Assembly: GCA_946965045.2 (NCBI GenBank)
Contig: OX337235.1
Coordinates: 3,667,928-3,731,927, forward strand
Reading direction: 5' to 3'
Length of the DNA stretch: 64,000 bases
Origin: Epithemia pelagica
Lineage: Eukaryota; Bacillariophyta; Bacillariophyceae; Surirellales; Surirellaceae
Shown: piece after piece, positions 37,375 to 49,200 of the stretch
How the letters are laid out: every line of letters begins with the position of its first letter
Position numbering within the stretch: position 1 is the first letter of the stretch
Made by a program: the position numbers and the translations under genes
The notes under the pieces: model-generated
Database searches by the model: none
What the model was told of the DNA's origin: nothing
What the model saw: only the letters and a program-made list of their open reading frames with translations

Positions 37375-38366
37375 ACCGACGGCATGAACTGCTTTTCTTG
37401 ATTTTGCGTTTTGGGGGACTGGTGACCATAATCGTTGCCTCAACATCTTTTGTACCATACTGAATAAATTTTGATAACTGATAGATCAATTTTCATCATG
37501 CGTTGTAAGGACAACTGTCTACTGCTAGGACGCTCTTGGGTTCCTACTCCTATTTCTATGCTATCTTTCAGCTATCGATGCTACCCCTATCCAACATTCC
37601 CCCTTTTTTCTCAAGGACGTTGAGTTCAAGGTCAGGGGGCAATCATTTTGGGGACACGGCGGGAATACTTACTTTGATCAATGATAGCCAATCAGCCAAT
37701 CACAGCAGCCTGATAATTTACGACCTAAGAAGACTCGGTCTATTCCACCAATGGTATCAAGGAGCCGGAACCTCTGACGAGCATGGGGATGGACGACCCT
37801 CTTCTTGCTGGGAGCCTACAGTTGTTTGTGTCGACTCGTAGAGTCTAGACGACGCAATGCTATAATACCTAAACAACCAATCAAAACCAGGGGGAAAATA
37901 CCAGGACACAAGGTCCAGCAAGCAAGACAAAGCCTCAGCCGGTTTCAAGTCGTTGTCCTAAGTACGACGAACTCCTAAACAGCTAATCAGTTCTCAATGA
38001 CGTAACGACTACTAGAGAAAACGTTCCAATGAGATTCTTCCATTCGCCAAGTATGCTAAACAAATTGGGATGCATGCCCATAGGTCAAATCTCGTGACCG
38101 AAAGACATACACTGCAAAATGCGAAGCTAAACAATAAACAAAGCACTATACTGGGCCCCTTGTCCCAAGGTGTTTTCTTTTCTAATCCCATAGACGCGAC
38201 ACGTGGCCGGACGGATCTGTTCCGATCGAGTCTCTGTCTCCTCCCTCCTCAAAACTCCCTCTCTCACTTTGCTCACAATTTTCCAAACGGCAAAACCAAA
38301 AAGCCTCAATCGCACCATAACGCTCTGTCTGTGCTCCGATTTCCAAGAACAAGTGCATTCACCACC
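37375..38366. other. Intergenic region before the secreted-protein gene
   Basis: No gene was seen. The A/T-rich 37450-37510 may hold the 3' end of the preceding gene. The sequence just before 38367 (ATTCACCACCATG) is a good start context. An open frame from 38070 adds 99 residues of no recognisable type and is probably leader sequence. Confidence 0.4.
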
Positions 38367-39392
38367 ATGAAGCTTTCCCTAGCCTTTCTCACCATGCTCT
38401 TCACTTCGTCTGCTGCCGCCGACTTTAGTTTGCGTGCTGCCTTTCAAGAAATGGTTGCCAGTGCCTCCACGGAATCGTACAATGCCCGCATTGTTGTCGG
38501 TGGTCTTTCGGACATGGTCTCGGACGAGGAAGCCAACTTTATTTCCAAGCAAGCTCAAGCCGCGTACAACCAGGCCTTTAGTTTTGACAAGGCGGGCCAA
38601 AAGTTGGGCGATACCAAGACTCAAGGATTCTCCACCATTCCTTCCGACTCTTTCTGGTGGACACCCAGCACTTCCCTTGTCAAGAACAGCCAAGAAGCCG
38701 CCTTTATCAATGCTCAAGTCGATGTCTTTTATTACAAGGACAGTGTTTTGGGAGCCACGGCCGATCTTGGTCTTCTTCATGAACAGTTTCAACACGACTT
38801 GTGCGATCGTCTTCAAAAGTCCTCCTATGTCAATTTGGCTCATGCCAAGGACTGTACCTTTTCTTTCTTGGAACACACTGGCTTGAACACCATTGGACCC
38901 GTCGAAACGGCCTACGGACATGGAGAAATCACCGAAGCCCAGCTAACCTTGATTGGTTTGCCCCACGAATTGTCGGATCGTGACAATGAAATTCTCAACC
39001 AAGTTGTTCTCAAAGCGCACAATCAAGCCTTTAGCAATTCCGCCTTGTCTCTTGGTTTGTTCCAAACTGTGGCTGACATTGCTGTTGGTGGTCACCAAGG
39101 GTGGTTGGACCGTTCGTGTGGATTGTGCTGCCCCTACGATGACGATGATCCACGATGCTGCTGCAATGCCAAGGCCGATGAGGCCACCATTGTCGTGGCT
39201 CGAGTGGCTGCTGCGGCTGGTCCCATTGAACAAGTGAGTTACCGTCATGCCAAGATTTCTCACGGTGACTTTGAAGACTTTGTCTGCTTTGAACTTCGTC
39301 AAAGTGGCAGTGCCACCTTTGAACATGTGCACGACTGTACCTTTAACTTTGTGTACAACCCCGTCGGCAAGGCCTTGACCAAGGTCAATTAA
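38367..39392 (+). CDS. Secreted protein with an internal domain duplication
   Basis: 341 residues with a clear signal peptide MKLSLAFLTMLFTSSAAA. There is no ASAFAP-type motif, so the secretory pathway rather than the plastid is expected. Two related halves follow. The first has LSDMVSDEEANFISKQAQAA YNQAF and ends HAKDCTFSFLEH. The second has PHELSDRDNEILNQVVLKAH NQAF and ends HVHDCTFNFVYN. The second half carries an inserted Cys-rich loop CGLCCPYDDDD with RCCCN. No known family was recognised. Single copy in this window and apparently intact, in contrast to its surroundings. Confidence 0.75.
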   Translation: MKLSLAFLTMLFTSSAAADFSLRAAFQEMVASASTESYNARIVVGGLSDMVSDEEANFISKQAQAAYNQAFSFDKAGQKLGDTKTQGFSTIPSDSFWWTPSTSLVKNSQEAAFINAQVDVFYYKDSVLGATADLGLLHEQFQHDLCDRLQKSSYVNLAHAKDCTFSFLEHTGLNTIGPVETAYGHGEITEAQLTLIGLPHELSDRDNEILNQVVLKAHNQAFSNSALSLGLFQTVADIAVGGHQGWLDRSCGLCCPYDDDDPRCCCNAKADEATIVVARVAAAAGPIEQVSYRHAKISHGDFEDFVCFELRQSGSATFEHVHDCTFNFVYNPVGKALTKVN

Positions 39393-39844
39393 GTTTGGGG
39401 GATTGTCGTATATATCTGTCATCTGTTCAATGCAAAGACGTTCTGAGCTCCGCTCCGTCTCTCCATGCACCATGATTCTGGGGAGTTAAAAAGTATTCAG
39501 TAGAAAAGAATCACGTTATCGCACATGATCTTCTTTTGCAAAGTGTAGGCGCACAGAATGGAATCCCATGACGATCACAACAGTCGTCACTGTACCGGTG
39601 CAATAGTATTGACAAGATGGCAAGGATTTACAATAAATCTCAATAGGTTGCATTGTCACGCAGAAAACAATGCAAAAAGTCCGAACAAAAGACTTTTCTA
39701 TAGTTTCGCCATTGTAGGACATGCATGCAGTACTCGTATGTTGCCCATTTCAAGTTTCATCCTTCCCTTTGATCACCACGTTGTGCATTCGCTGTTGCGA
39801 AACAAAAAGCCAACGTTGAAGTGACAGTAATTCAAATCATCATC
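39393..39844. other. Intergenic region between the secreted-protein gene and Kelch 5
   Basis: The two genes converge here. No further gene or repeat was recognised. Confidence 0.4.
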
Positions 39845-40954
39845 TTACAAACCCATCTTCTCCCGAAAATGGTACCATCCATTGGGCTGCTGTTCACAAA
39901 GTCGACGAAAACACCACGAATTCTTGTCCATTAGTGGGAATGTCGCACAGGTAGGATTGCCACTGCCACCAATCACAGCAACTTGATTGACAACAGTCAC
40001 CAAAGTGCAGCAAAGAGTGAGATTTCTGAAGGGTGGGAGATTCCATACACGGTTTCGGTGCGTATCCAGTACTTCCACGGTTGAATTGCGACGTCCTCCC
40101 GCCACCACCAGACTGGATCCCACGGCAACCACTGCACAAGAATTTCGTGGGTTGGAAAGCACCAAATCAGAATGAGTGATCCAAGTGGACCGGCAGGAAA
40201 TGACTGTAGACAAACTGTCGTCGTTTCTCTCCTCATTGTGACAAGGCTTTGTAAAGTCCCAATACTCCACTGAAGTATTTGTTGTGGAGCCTCCAACGAC
40301 AAAGATGCGGTGACCAATGACCGCACTGGCACACCATGATCGTGGACCGGCCAAAGAGGGTCCCGGAATGAAAGTGTGGTTGATGGTATCAATAATATCA
40401 ACCGACCTGTTGTCCCTGTTGCATCCACCCATTACCACAATGTATCGATTGTGCACCGCAACAGCACAACATCCATATGTTCCTGTTGATAATCGACAAT
40501 TCAACATCGTCCAAGGGCTCGCGTATGTACTGGTGCTTGTCGCTAACGATGATTGCAGTAAATCATTGGCATCAATTCGTTCCATGCAATCCAACCTTGA
40601 AGGTCCATTGCGTCCTCCCATCGTGTAGACGCCTCCATTGCACACAACAGCGGCATGTCCCCGACGACAGTTATTCATGGGTGGCCCTTCTCGCCACTGC
40701 TTGTCTGTTTGTGCTAAATTCAATACAAGAACGGAATTGGTAGTATTCCAATCGTTGTCGTATCCTCCCAGCACGACCACGGTTTGTCCTTTGTTGTTGT
40801 TGTTGTTGTTGCTATCAATAGGATGATCAAGAACGACCGATGCATGAGCGCAACGCCATCCCCCCTCAAGAGAAGGCCACTCGGTTTCATTCCATCCTGG
40901 TTCTTCGTCGGAAAGGACAAGGCCTGACTGCCATGCTTGCTCTTTCAGTGTCAT
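39845..40954 (-). CDS. Kelch-repeat protein 5
   Basis: 369 residues from the ATG at 40954 (MTLKEQAWQSGLVLSDEE). The frame is open to 41227, but the family start is preferred. Blade signatures are TVVVLGGYDN, AVVCNGGVYTMGGRNG, RYIVVMGGCN, HRIFVVGGSTTN, SSLVVAGGRRN and NQVAVIGGSGNPTCATFP with NSWCFRRLCEQQP. It stops soon after the last blade (FREKMGL) and lacks the ~35-residue tail of Kelch 7-9. Upstream sequence (CGTCTTGGCAC to GTGTCACGAATTC) resembles that before the broken Kelch copies at 54110, 58379 and 63133. It is thus the intact member of that position class. Confidence 0.9.
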   Translation of the reverse strand: MTLKEQAWQSGLVLSDEEPGWNETEWPSLEGGWRCAHASVVLDHPIDSNNNNNNKGQTVVVLGGYDNDWNTTNSVLVLNLAQTDKQWREGPPMNNCRRGHAAVVCNGGVYTMGGRNGPSRLDCMERIDANDLLQSSLATSTSTYASPWTMLNCRLSTGTYGCCAVAVHNRYIVVMGGCNRDNRSVDIIDTINHTFIPGPSLAGPRSWCASAVIGHRIFVVGGSTTNTSVEYWDFTKPCHNEERNDDSLSTVISCRSTWITHSDLVLSNPRNSCAVVAVGSSLVVAGGRRNSTVEVLDTHRNRVWNLPPFRNLTLCCTLVTVVNQVAVIGGSGNPTCATFPLMDKNSWCFRRLCEQQPNGWYHFREKMGL

Positions 40955-41188
40955 GGTTATGGCACTCTCTTCGTGTGGTGCGAAGTGTGCCAAGACGCAA
41001 AAACGTGTTGGGAGATTTGTGGAAGGCTTTAGAGTCAAAGTGTCTGTCGTGTGTGCGGATCGCACAAAGAATTCGTGACACAAATGGCAAGTTTCTGGTC
41101 GACGAATTATTATCATCGACGAGACCTGACACCTGACCAACACGAGCAAATTGAACAACACTTGTCTCTTCCGCGAAAGACGACGATG

Positions 41189-42840
41189 GAGGTAAGCGTC
41201 CATGAAATAATGGACGACTGCAATCAATCGGGAATGAGCCCCAACGTATGGTGGTTGCCGTTACCAAGATTGAACAACACAAAAGTCACGGATCGAGGAG
41301 CGCAAGCACTTTTGGATATCGATAGAGACGTCAGGAAGAGAAGAGGAACTGGTGTGGATTGGTCGGAACTCAAGATCTCCCATACGAATATTGCTGACGT
41401 GGGTACTGAAGCGCTCGCCCGAACCTTTGTCAAAACGAACACCAGAGGCCCCAATCCCTTGCTGTGGTATTGCGAGGCGTAAAGGCCCTGGACGACCAGA
41501 GAACAGCAGTTCTGTTGAAATATGCTCTGCAACAGAATCTGTCCTGGCAGACCTTTAAGGTTGAGGATTGCAATTTTGAATCTCGTGGATTGATCAGGTC
41601 GAACCTGTCATCTCAGGGCCTCAAGTATGTTGAAGTATCTACACAGACAGATGCACAATCCAACACTGTTGGTTGTTGCTACAGTGAATAATACTATTCG
41701 GGACCTTTTCTTTGGATCGAGGCGCTCTACAACATCAACCACAGCAACGAAACGAGAAAGATGAATTGCAACGACGCACCCAAAGCTGAGGAACCACGAG
41801 ATCCTCCACCCTCCTCCTCTTTGTTCAATCCTTTCCTTGTTCGTGACAAGAATAAAACGAGAACCAAGAGAGCGCGAATCGTGTTGATTTATACCGGCAA
41901 TCACTGACACACAAACGAACGAATGGAACTACAAAAAGCTTGGTCTGGTTGGGGACTGTGGACGTCCCTTGGTACCAATTTTTCCAACGACAGTGTTCCA
42001 TCCGTCCATGATGTAGATGTGAAAATGAAGTTCCATCGGGTGACAGTCAAGAAAGGATCGGTCGCAATGGTGGGGAAAGTCGTCATATTCCTTTGTGCTT
42101 CTTGTGGTCGCCGCCGCACTGCTCAGTTCAAGGTCCGCTTGTTGCTGAATGACCAGAAAGATATAGACGATGACGGAGCCATGGCCATTGCGGACATGTT
42201 GCAAAGTGACACGAACTGGCAAATAGTGGACCAGGCCGGGATCTTGATGATACTGTGGTGTAGATGAGCTGTGGTCAATGGGATGAAGAGCAATTGCGAT
42301 TGGCGTTGCATGAATCTGTCTCATATCAAAATTGGTCAACTGGACTCCGTCATTCGAGACATGCCGACCTTGACGTGTGGAACCTGCCCTAATGTATTAT
42401 ATCGTCCATAATATGGCTCGGATTCGTCCTCGTGTTCGTGCTCGTCGTACTCTCGCCGTTGTCTGTCGCATCACTGGATCAAACTCTCAAGTGTACACAC
42501 ACGACCGGATCTACCAAGAATAAGCCACATTCATTGTCGCTGTGGCTCTGGACGAAACAAGAACAATAACAGCATCACATTCGACAATACTACAACACGA
42601 AACATAAACATACAAAATATGGAACGGCAAGCACGACGAAGCAACCAAGGTTGCAACCCGCGTAGGTAGCTCTGTCACTCCGAGAATTTGCAGAGGACAG
42701 TAGTGCCATGGCGGACGCTATCATGGCTTTAGAAGGAAATTCATGTGCGGTCATATGCAATGTAACATGCAAGGAGTTGCTCTTTGATCTCCGTCTACTG
42801 CAATGTCTTTTGGCAGAGCAAGCCACTCTAGTCTAGGTAT
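41189..42840 (+). pseudogene. LRR-like (ribonuclease-inhibitor type) gene remnant 1
   Basis: Frame pieces include LNNTKVTDRGAQALLDID, KISHTNIADVGTEALARTF (41189-41482), then after a frame change LRGVKALDDQRTAVLLKYAL (41464 on). RLLLNDQKDIDDDGAMAIAD with DTNWQ (42130-42230) and ISCGQWDEEQLRLALHESVS (about 42270) follow, with a Cys-terminal block near 42420-42830. The x-x-x-(I/V)-x-D-x-G-x-x-A-(L/I) periodicity is that of RNI-type leucine-rich repeats. Several stops and frame changes show decay. Related pieces lie on the minus strand at 52740, 56550 and 61300. Confidence 0.45.
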
Positions 42841-43016
42841 AGTGATTGAAAAGCATTTCATTAACTTACATGATTCACAACGTAATTAAGTATTGGCACG
42901 ATTCCCTCTTTGGCACGAGAGTATAATGGCCACCTGAGATAGTTTCCGGGCTCATGGTCATGCAACCTGTTGTACATTTCAATTGATATCCTCCCCTCTG
43001 TCAAAATCACAATAAT

Positions 43017-44189
43017 CTAAGTCCTCAATCGTTTAAGAGTCGACGACGAGATGGTGCAGGATGTAGCATTGACGTCTCCGTTCCCCAATCTTTCATGACA
43101 CTGATACCGTACATTCCGAGGCTGCTCACAGAGTCGACGGAAACACCACGTATTCCTGTCCACTAATGATAATGTCGCACAGGAAGGATTGTCCATCCCC
43201 CCTATCAGGGCAACTTGATTGCCAACAGTCACCATACTGCCGTCTTCAAGCCGATTTTCTAATGGTGGGAGATTCCACATGTGGTTGCGCTTCGTATCCA
43301 AGACTTCCATGGTTCGATTGTTTTCCGCCACCACCAGACAAGATCCAACGGCAACCACTGCACAAAAATATCGTGGGTTGGAAAGTACCAGATCAGAGTG
43401 AGTCGTCCAGCCAGACAAGAAGGAAATGGATGTAGACAGAGTGTCCTTTCTTTCCTTATTGTAACTGTGCTTTGCAAAGTCCAAATACTCCACCGAGTCA
43501 AGATTGCCGTCATCGTTGCAGCCTCCAACAACAAAGATGCGGTGACCAATGACCGCACTGGCACACCATACTCGTGGAACAGTCATGCCTGGTCCCGCAA
43601 TCACAGTATGGTTGCTGGTGTCAATAATATCCACCGAAGACAATCTCTGCCGGTTGCGTCCACTCATTACCACGATATACCGATTGTGAACCGCAACAGC
43701 ACAACATCCCCATCGTTCCGTGGATAACCTAGTAGTCAATGTCGTCCAATGATTCTTTTTTGAGGTGCTTGATGTTGTTAAAGATGATTGTACCAAATCA
43801 ATAACATCAATCCGCTCGATACAATCCAACAACGAACAGTAGTTATTGCGTCCTCCCATCACGTAGATGCCTCCATTACACACAACAGCAGCATGTCTTT
43901 CACGTTTCTGGTTCATAGGCGGTCCTTCTCGCCACTGCTTGTATGATTCTGCCAAATTCAATAACAAAACAGACTTGACAAAGCCTTTGTGGTGTTGGTT
44001 TCCTCCCAACACAACGACCGTCTGTCCATTGTTGTTGTTGTCCTGATCGGGATGATCCAGTACGACTGACGCATGATCGTCACGCCATCCTCCCAGAAGC
44101 GGAGGCCAATCGGTTTCATTCCATTCTGCTCTCTCGTCCAAAAGGACAAGGCCCGACTGCCATGCTTGCTCTTTCAGTGTCAAGCTCAT
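43017..44189 (-). CDS. Kelch-repeat protein 6
   Basis: 390 residues starting MSLTLKEQAWQSGLVLLDER. Blade signatures are TVVVLGGNQHH, AVVCNGGIYVMGGRNN, RYIVVMSGRNR (Gly to Ser in the usual MGG), HRIFVVGGCNDDG, SCLVVAENNR, and NQVALIGGMDNPSCATLS with NTWCFRRLCEQP. It is nearly the same protein as Kelch 7, its mirror partner. A one-base loss next to TTAAACGATTGAGGAC creates an early TAG, so the last 23 residues of the Kelch 7 tail (LDYPDCDQGEDDTG...) are lost. Confidence 0.9.
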   Translation of the reverse strand: MSLTLKEQAWQSGLVLLDERAEWNETDWPPLLGGWRDDHASVVLDHPDQDNNNNGQTVVVLGGNQHHKGFVKSVLLLNLAESYKQWREGPPMNQKRERHAAVVCNGGIYVMGGRNNYCSLLDCIERIDVIDLVQSSLTTSSTSKKNHWTTLTTRLSTERWGCCAVAVHNRYIVVMSGRNRQRLSSVDIIDTSNHTVIAGPGMTVPRVWCASAVIGHRIFVVGGCNDDGNLDSVEYLDFAKHSYNKERKDTLSTSISFLSGWTTHSDLVLSNPRYFCAVVAVGSCLVVAENNRTMEVLDTKRNHMWNLPPLENRLEDGSMVTVGNQVALIGGMDNPSCATLSLVDRNTWCFRRLCEQPRNVRYQCHERLGNGDVNATSCTISSSTLKRLRT

Positions 44190-44215
44190 GGTTCCAAACG
44201 GTGAATGCAGAATTT
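44190..44215 (-). promoter_or_regulatory. Conserved leader of the Kelch 6-9 class
   Basis: On the minus strand, GATCCTCATAAATTCTGCA followed by TTCACCGTTTGGAACC directly precedes the ATG. The same block precedes Kelch 7 (51351-51385), Kelch 8 (55124-55160) and, slightly changed, Kelch 9. It contains TATA-like CATAAATTC and is unrelated to the Kelch 1-4 promoter motif. Confidence 0.5.
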
Positions 44216-44222
44216 ATGAGGA

Positions 44223-45290
44223 TCAAGACACACTGTATTGTGACAGGTTCGTGATTTGGGTGCTCCTGTGATGCGGATGGATGCGGACTGGAAGCACGAC
44301 TGACTTGACGAAATGGATGGATCGAAACACGAGCGATCGTCGCGAGACAGATATGGACCGCAATAGTCCCACAAAATGAAGAAAGCCACATATATTCTTG
44401 AATTCGGAATACCACCGTGGAGGTGTTTGGATATCGAACACAAACTCCTCACGGCGAGACTGACCACCGCGTTCTGGTATCCTCACACGAGACTCTCGCA
44501 GAACAAAAGAATGTTCGAATGTGATGCGATTCGGTTCCGTCATCAGTTTTTGTGGTGGTTGCGCATGCGACTTGTCGAGTACTGTAGTAGTGTCGTGTTC
44601 GAACCATGCCATACAGGCTCCACAGTCTGTCAGTCTGTCTGGTTGTTGGTTCCCAACCAAAATACCAAGCGACAACACTGCACAGGTCGGGGGAGAGGAA
44701 GTTGGTGGATTTGGACAGGACACGTGTGTCGGTCGTAGTTGGGAGATTCTCGACGTGCGTTTGTTCCATGTACTCGTGTGCAATGCCTCGGAGTCCAGCT
44801 GGACGGGTGTGCCGGTCGTTCTCTCGTGGTACTGTCGCCCACGTCCGTCGTTTCCTTGCCCGGAACGTTTCGTCATGGGTCATGTTCGATTCGTACGGTC
44901 CGTCGTGGTGCCTCCCAGCGAACATGCAATGCACATGACAAAGAAGCACCGACAGGTAGCGACGGAGAAGCGTCCAACGTCCGGGAAGAATCACGGATGC
45001 GGTTGTACGATTGTGCTGCTGCAGTTGCGCCATTGGCATGCCATGTGATGATGATAATGGGTGGTGGTGGATCCGATTGGAACTGGAGAGATGTCGAGAG
45101 GGGGACGACCACATTCGATGAGACTGTCCATTTCGTCACGGAACGTCCACAGTGTCCATTGGTCGAACCACACAATGTGGGAGAAGGCACCCGACGAGGA
45201 GCATGCCAAGGATGACAATGACGAAGAAGATGAATTTCGGAGTACGGTGTCAACCTCAAAGGAAGGAGCAATAAGGGTGGACGTTCCCCG
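44223..45290 (-). pseudogene. Fragment with peptidase-like DCG motif, copy 1
   Basis: The open frame 44876-44223 contains NQQPDRLTDCGACMAWFEHD followed by TTTVLDKSHAQPPQ. The Q-x(n)-DCG arrangement is that of the catalytic Cys of Ulp1/C48-type cysteine peptidases. Related copies upstream of Kelch 7, 8 and 9 show NNKTDCEAFLAWFEHD and NNQTDCGAFALLQYS in broken frames. I could not find the matching catalytic His and Asp with confidence, so the assignment is weak. It always sits directly upstream of a Kelch gene. Confidence 0.3.
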
Positions 45291-45349
45291 ACATGCGAGT
45301 CCAGCAGAGCTGACATGGAATTGGAATCCATCCGTTGCATACCATCCTT

Positions 45350-45680
45350 CCACACTCGTCGAGATTTCGACCGGATGGAATCCTCACTCCCCTACCGTCC
45401 ATGGACCCAACCGCAGGCAAATCTCCTGGACCAGAACGGAATGGGGTACCGTATATACCTTGGTGGTCGAGTAGTTGGTTCTTCCCACACAAGGACCACC
45501 GTCAGTCCCTTGTCCTGATTCCGTACGAACACAACGCATGAGAGTCTCGCCTTTTCCCCCTCATGAAGAGGAGGTCCCAGTCGTTGGGGCCATTTCAATC
45601 TCGTCGTTCTTGGTGGACAAGGACCAGGTCCGCTTGTTTTTCCTCCTCACGCGATTGCAATTCGTATCGGCTGTCTCTCT
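45350..45680 (-). pseudogene. Degraded N-terminal Kelch fragment
   Basis: Minus-strand pieces in shifting frames resemble the family start: LVL-x-(T)KNDE, WN-x-x-x-DW-like and GQDKGLTVVLVWEE, matching DQDNNNNGQTVVVLGG of intact members. It lies at the inner end of the left arm. The match is by eye over short peptides only. Confidence 0.3.
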
Positions 45681-45899
45681 CTCTGTCTGATCTCTATATC
45701 TTTTTATGAATGAGGATGATCCTCGGATTGCAAGAGAGCAGAGAGAAATGGCTACGAGACTGTCTGATGGAAACAAAGATTGAAGATACCTTCAACAGGC
45801 CGTGTCTGTCTCACAGTGCCGTGTCTGTCGCAGAACAAAACAGAGCTGGGTAGCGGATCGCACATAGACTACATGACAAAAACCCTCAGTATCATTTTC

Positions 45900-46120
45900 G
45901 TGCCAAACACTTATATATGAGTGTATATATAGATATATATGCAAAAGTTTTTCCTCTCCTCTCTGGTATTTGCTGCCCTGTTATAGGACATGGGTCGGTC
46001 CAGCAATGGGTCGTCTCGGATGAGAGGTCTAACGCGATATAGTAGTGGTTGACGGAATGGCTCTCTCTCTCTCTCTCTATACGCGACACACACACACACG
46101 GTTCTACTACATCCTATTCG
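45900..46120. repeat. Simple-sequence repeats
   Basis: TA-rich runs at 45910-45940, (CT)n at 46060-46078, (CA)n at 46087-46099 and TATATATA near 46130. No gene was seen between 45690 and 46250. Confidence 0.7.
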
Positions 46121-46251
46121 GAACTACTTTATATATATACTTCAAACTATACTACTACTGTTGAGCAATCCCACCATTCCATACACACGTTCTCGTTTGG
46201 TTCTTTCTGGAGGTGTGGAGAGAGAGACGGGAGATCCTTGGTATTTGTTAC

Positions 46252-49200
46252 TTACTTACTGTACGCCGGAGCTCGTTCTTGGACGGGAGGACTTTGCCGC
46301 GCGGCATGGTGCTCTTCGGCCGTCACGAGACGTCGAATGTCACTCAATTCAATCTTGTCCAAGACTTCCCCATCGTCAAATTTTACGGTATACAACCATG
46401 TTCCTCGACGGTAATAGTACTGTTTCGTGTCGGGATGAGTCCGATCGAACTGGGCGGCAATCACGACACACTCTTCAAACTCCCACTCCTCTTGCTGCTC
46501 GTCATTTTCAATCCGCACTTGAATGGTTTGTCCCACCAAGGAGTGTGGAACAAAGCGTTGCACCTGGCCCACTTTGTATTCCTCAAAATCGTTTTGCACG
46601 TCCATGCGGTAATAGGCATCGGCATAGGCATCGGTAACGACCCCCATGTACCAATACTTGCCTTGTCGCACTTGGGCCAGCGAACCAGAGACCAACCAGG
46701 CATTTCTCGACGGTTCTCGAATGGGTGTTTGGAAGGGGTTGGACATGCGAGCCACCATGGAAACTGGAGAGGGGGATATGGCATGACGACGAAGGTCCAA
46801 GGCAATCTCCTCTTGTTCCGGAAGCATGGGCATAACAAACCGCCGTTGTCCAACCGTCCAGGTGGTTTTCTGGGACGACGCCAAGGTTTCTTCCCACGTT
46901 TTATCCAAGGCGGAACCATCGGGGGTTGCCTGCAACAGATCCGGCACTGGACGAGCCAGGGATGCCGACGATTTTGACGGCGATTTGGCCGACACTAATA
47001 CCGATGGTTTGGTGACGAGATGTTGCGTCGAGGCTTGATCCGCGGTTTCCAGGGCGGTTGTCCAGAGCCGTTCTTGCAGTTGCAACAAGGTGGGCACCGC
47101 ATGGCGATAGGCCAGGGCCGTGGTGCGATAAATGCCAAACCGCCATTCCGACAACAGGGGTTCCATGGTTTCGCGCATCAACCGATGCAAAATGGGATAC
47201 ACGGCACGACTCACAAGTCGATGCGACAAGAATTCCAAGGCTTGAGTGTGACTCTGCAACATCCATCGACCACCCCGTCCTTGTTGCAAAAAGCGTGCCG
47301 GTTCGCCCGTGTCTTGGCCATGACGCAGTGTCTGATAGATCCAATGCGCCACGGCATCCCGGGCCATCCACACCATGGCCGAAGGATTCTTCTGTTCCAC
47401 GCTACCACGGTTGGCCACAAAGGCTTGGACGTGTCGATTCAATTGCCGATTGCCATAATGTCCCTGATCAATCAAATCCTTGACAATGCCCAAATAGTGC
47501 GAGCCACCCAAGCGATACTCGAGCAAGACATCGGAGCGGGTGGGATAGGTGGACCATCCCTGGCTGACAATATCGGGAAAGTTGGCCTCATCGTTCAAGA
47601 CAGATGTGTACAAGCGGTGTTGACGAATGTTGCGAGCCCAGAGGGTACCATCCACATGATGCCGTGCCGCGGACCAACCGGCATAGACCACCCCAGCCAT
47701 GGCGCTGGCCTGAAGCATACCGCGTTGCCATCCACGCAGTGGTTTCGGGTTGTTGTTGGTGGTGGTGTTCGTATTGCCACTTCCTCCCACGAGCGTATAG
47801 ACGAGGACATGGAGGACCAGGGCACTGGCGGCGCACATACTGGTGAATTGATGCACTCGTTTCAGCGTGGCTTGAAAGTAAAACATCCAAGCCAAGTCAT
47901 GGTCCAATTCCTCCTCGGTCAAGTGGTGGGGATGCAACCATGACGGGACAAAGGGCAAGAGTTTGCCCTCTTCTTGCTTTTCTTCCAAATAATCGGCATC
48001 GTAATAATTGGCATCGTTGGTAATGCGAAAGGCCAAATTGGCCAAATAATCGTACCCCCATTCGGCCGGGTTGGGTTTGGCATTGTACAAGCCGTAGGAT
48101 CGCAACCAATTCCACGGAAATTGCATATAGGTCGAGGCCTGTTGCAAATCCTTCCACGTGTGGCCCTGTCATTACGGTAGAGAAACGACCACACAATATG
48201 GACATTCAAGACACGGGTCAGGGCACGGGGTGACACAATGAGAGAGAGTCCACGTCGAACCACTCCTACTACTACTTACCCACGAATCATGTCGCAACGA
48301 CATGGTGGCACCTTGAGAAATTTGTCGCGATTCGGCGTGATGGTGTCGGGGTTGCGGTCCAAGGGTCAAAATGAGCATGACGCGATCCAAACCATCGGGA
48401 TCCTGGTGGGCCGATCCGCGATGAAAGGAATTCATATTCATGAGCAGGGCATCGCCGGCATTCCAATAGCCCGTGGCCGGATCCACCATTGGGTAGCCAT
48501 GGGTTTCGCACACGCTGCCCGTATCGCCGCGACTGCAATAGTGCAATCCGGGACAAATGCCCGTGGCACCCATGCGGGCCGTCGTATTTTGCAATTGGAC
48601 AAACAAGCTCCACAAGGGATCAAAGGAGCGTCCATATTGCAAGGCCGACGTATGGGGGATGATATCGTCGTGATAATGTTGATCCGTCGCCCCGTACGTG
48701 GCCGTAATGGCTGTCAATTCCACCAAGGCGGGATCCGGTCCCATGACTTGTGTCACCAATTCGCTGTCATGATATAATAGAATCATACAAACGAACCATG
48801 GAATGATCGAGGACGACGACGACGACAAAAGAGAACAAACCAAGAAAGCCATGCACGTAGTAGCCATGACCAAACAAGACACGCCAGCAAGCAAAAGCAA
48901 GAGAGAGAGCCACGCGAAAGTGAGAGACGATTGTCAATCTCCGAGGCACCACACGAATCCGCAAATACGACACACGATCGTCTCCACACAAGGACGACAA
49001 CGACCACAGGCATGCACGCCGACACACACACACAGGAACGCGACACGTTCTGGATACTACGATACGTACGTGACTTGGGGATGATTGGTCAATTCCATGA
49101 CAGCTTGGGCGACAATGGGCACGGTCGTGTCCAATCCAAAACTGTACCGGTGATCATTTTCCAAGACAAAGTAGGTTTTGCCAATTTCGGCATTGCGTTG

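Larger units (their letters stand above)
39845..45290. repeat. Left arm of mirror cluster 2
   Basis: Order: Kelch 5 (-), LRR-like remnant (+), Kelch 6 (-), DCG fragment (-). The inverse order is found at 50310-54350 with Kelch 7 in the place of Kelch 6 and a broken Kelch in the place of Kelch 5. The inner match starts near 45290 (complement of GGGGACGGCCACCCTTGTTC at 50319). Confidence 0.75.

Noticed and set aside
38070-38366. 99-residue extension of the secreted protein
   Set aside because: It would bury a clear signal peptide; the ATG at 38367 has the better context.
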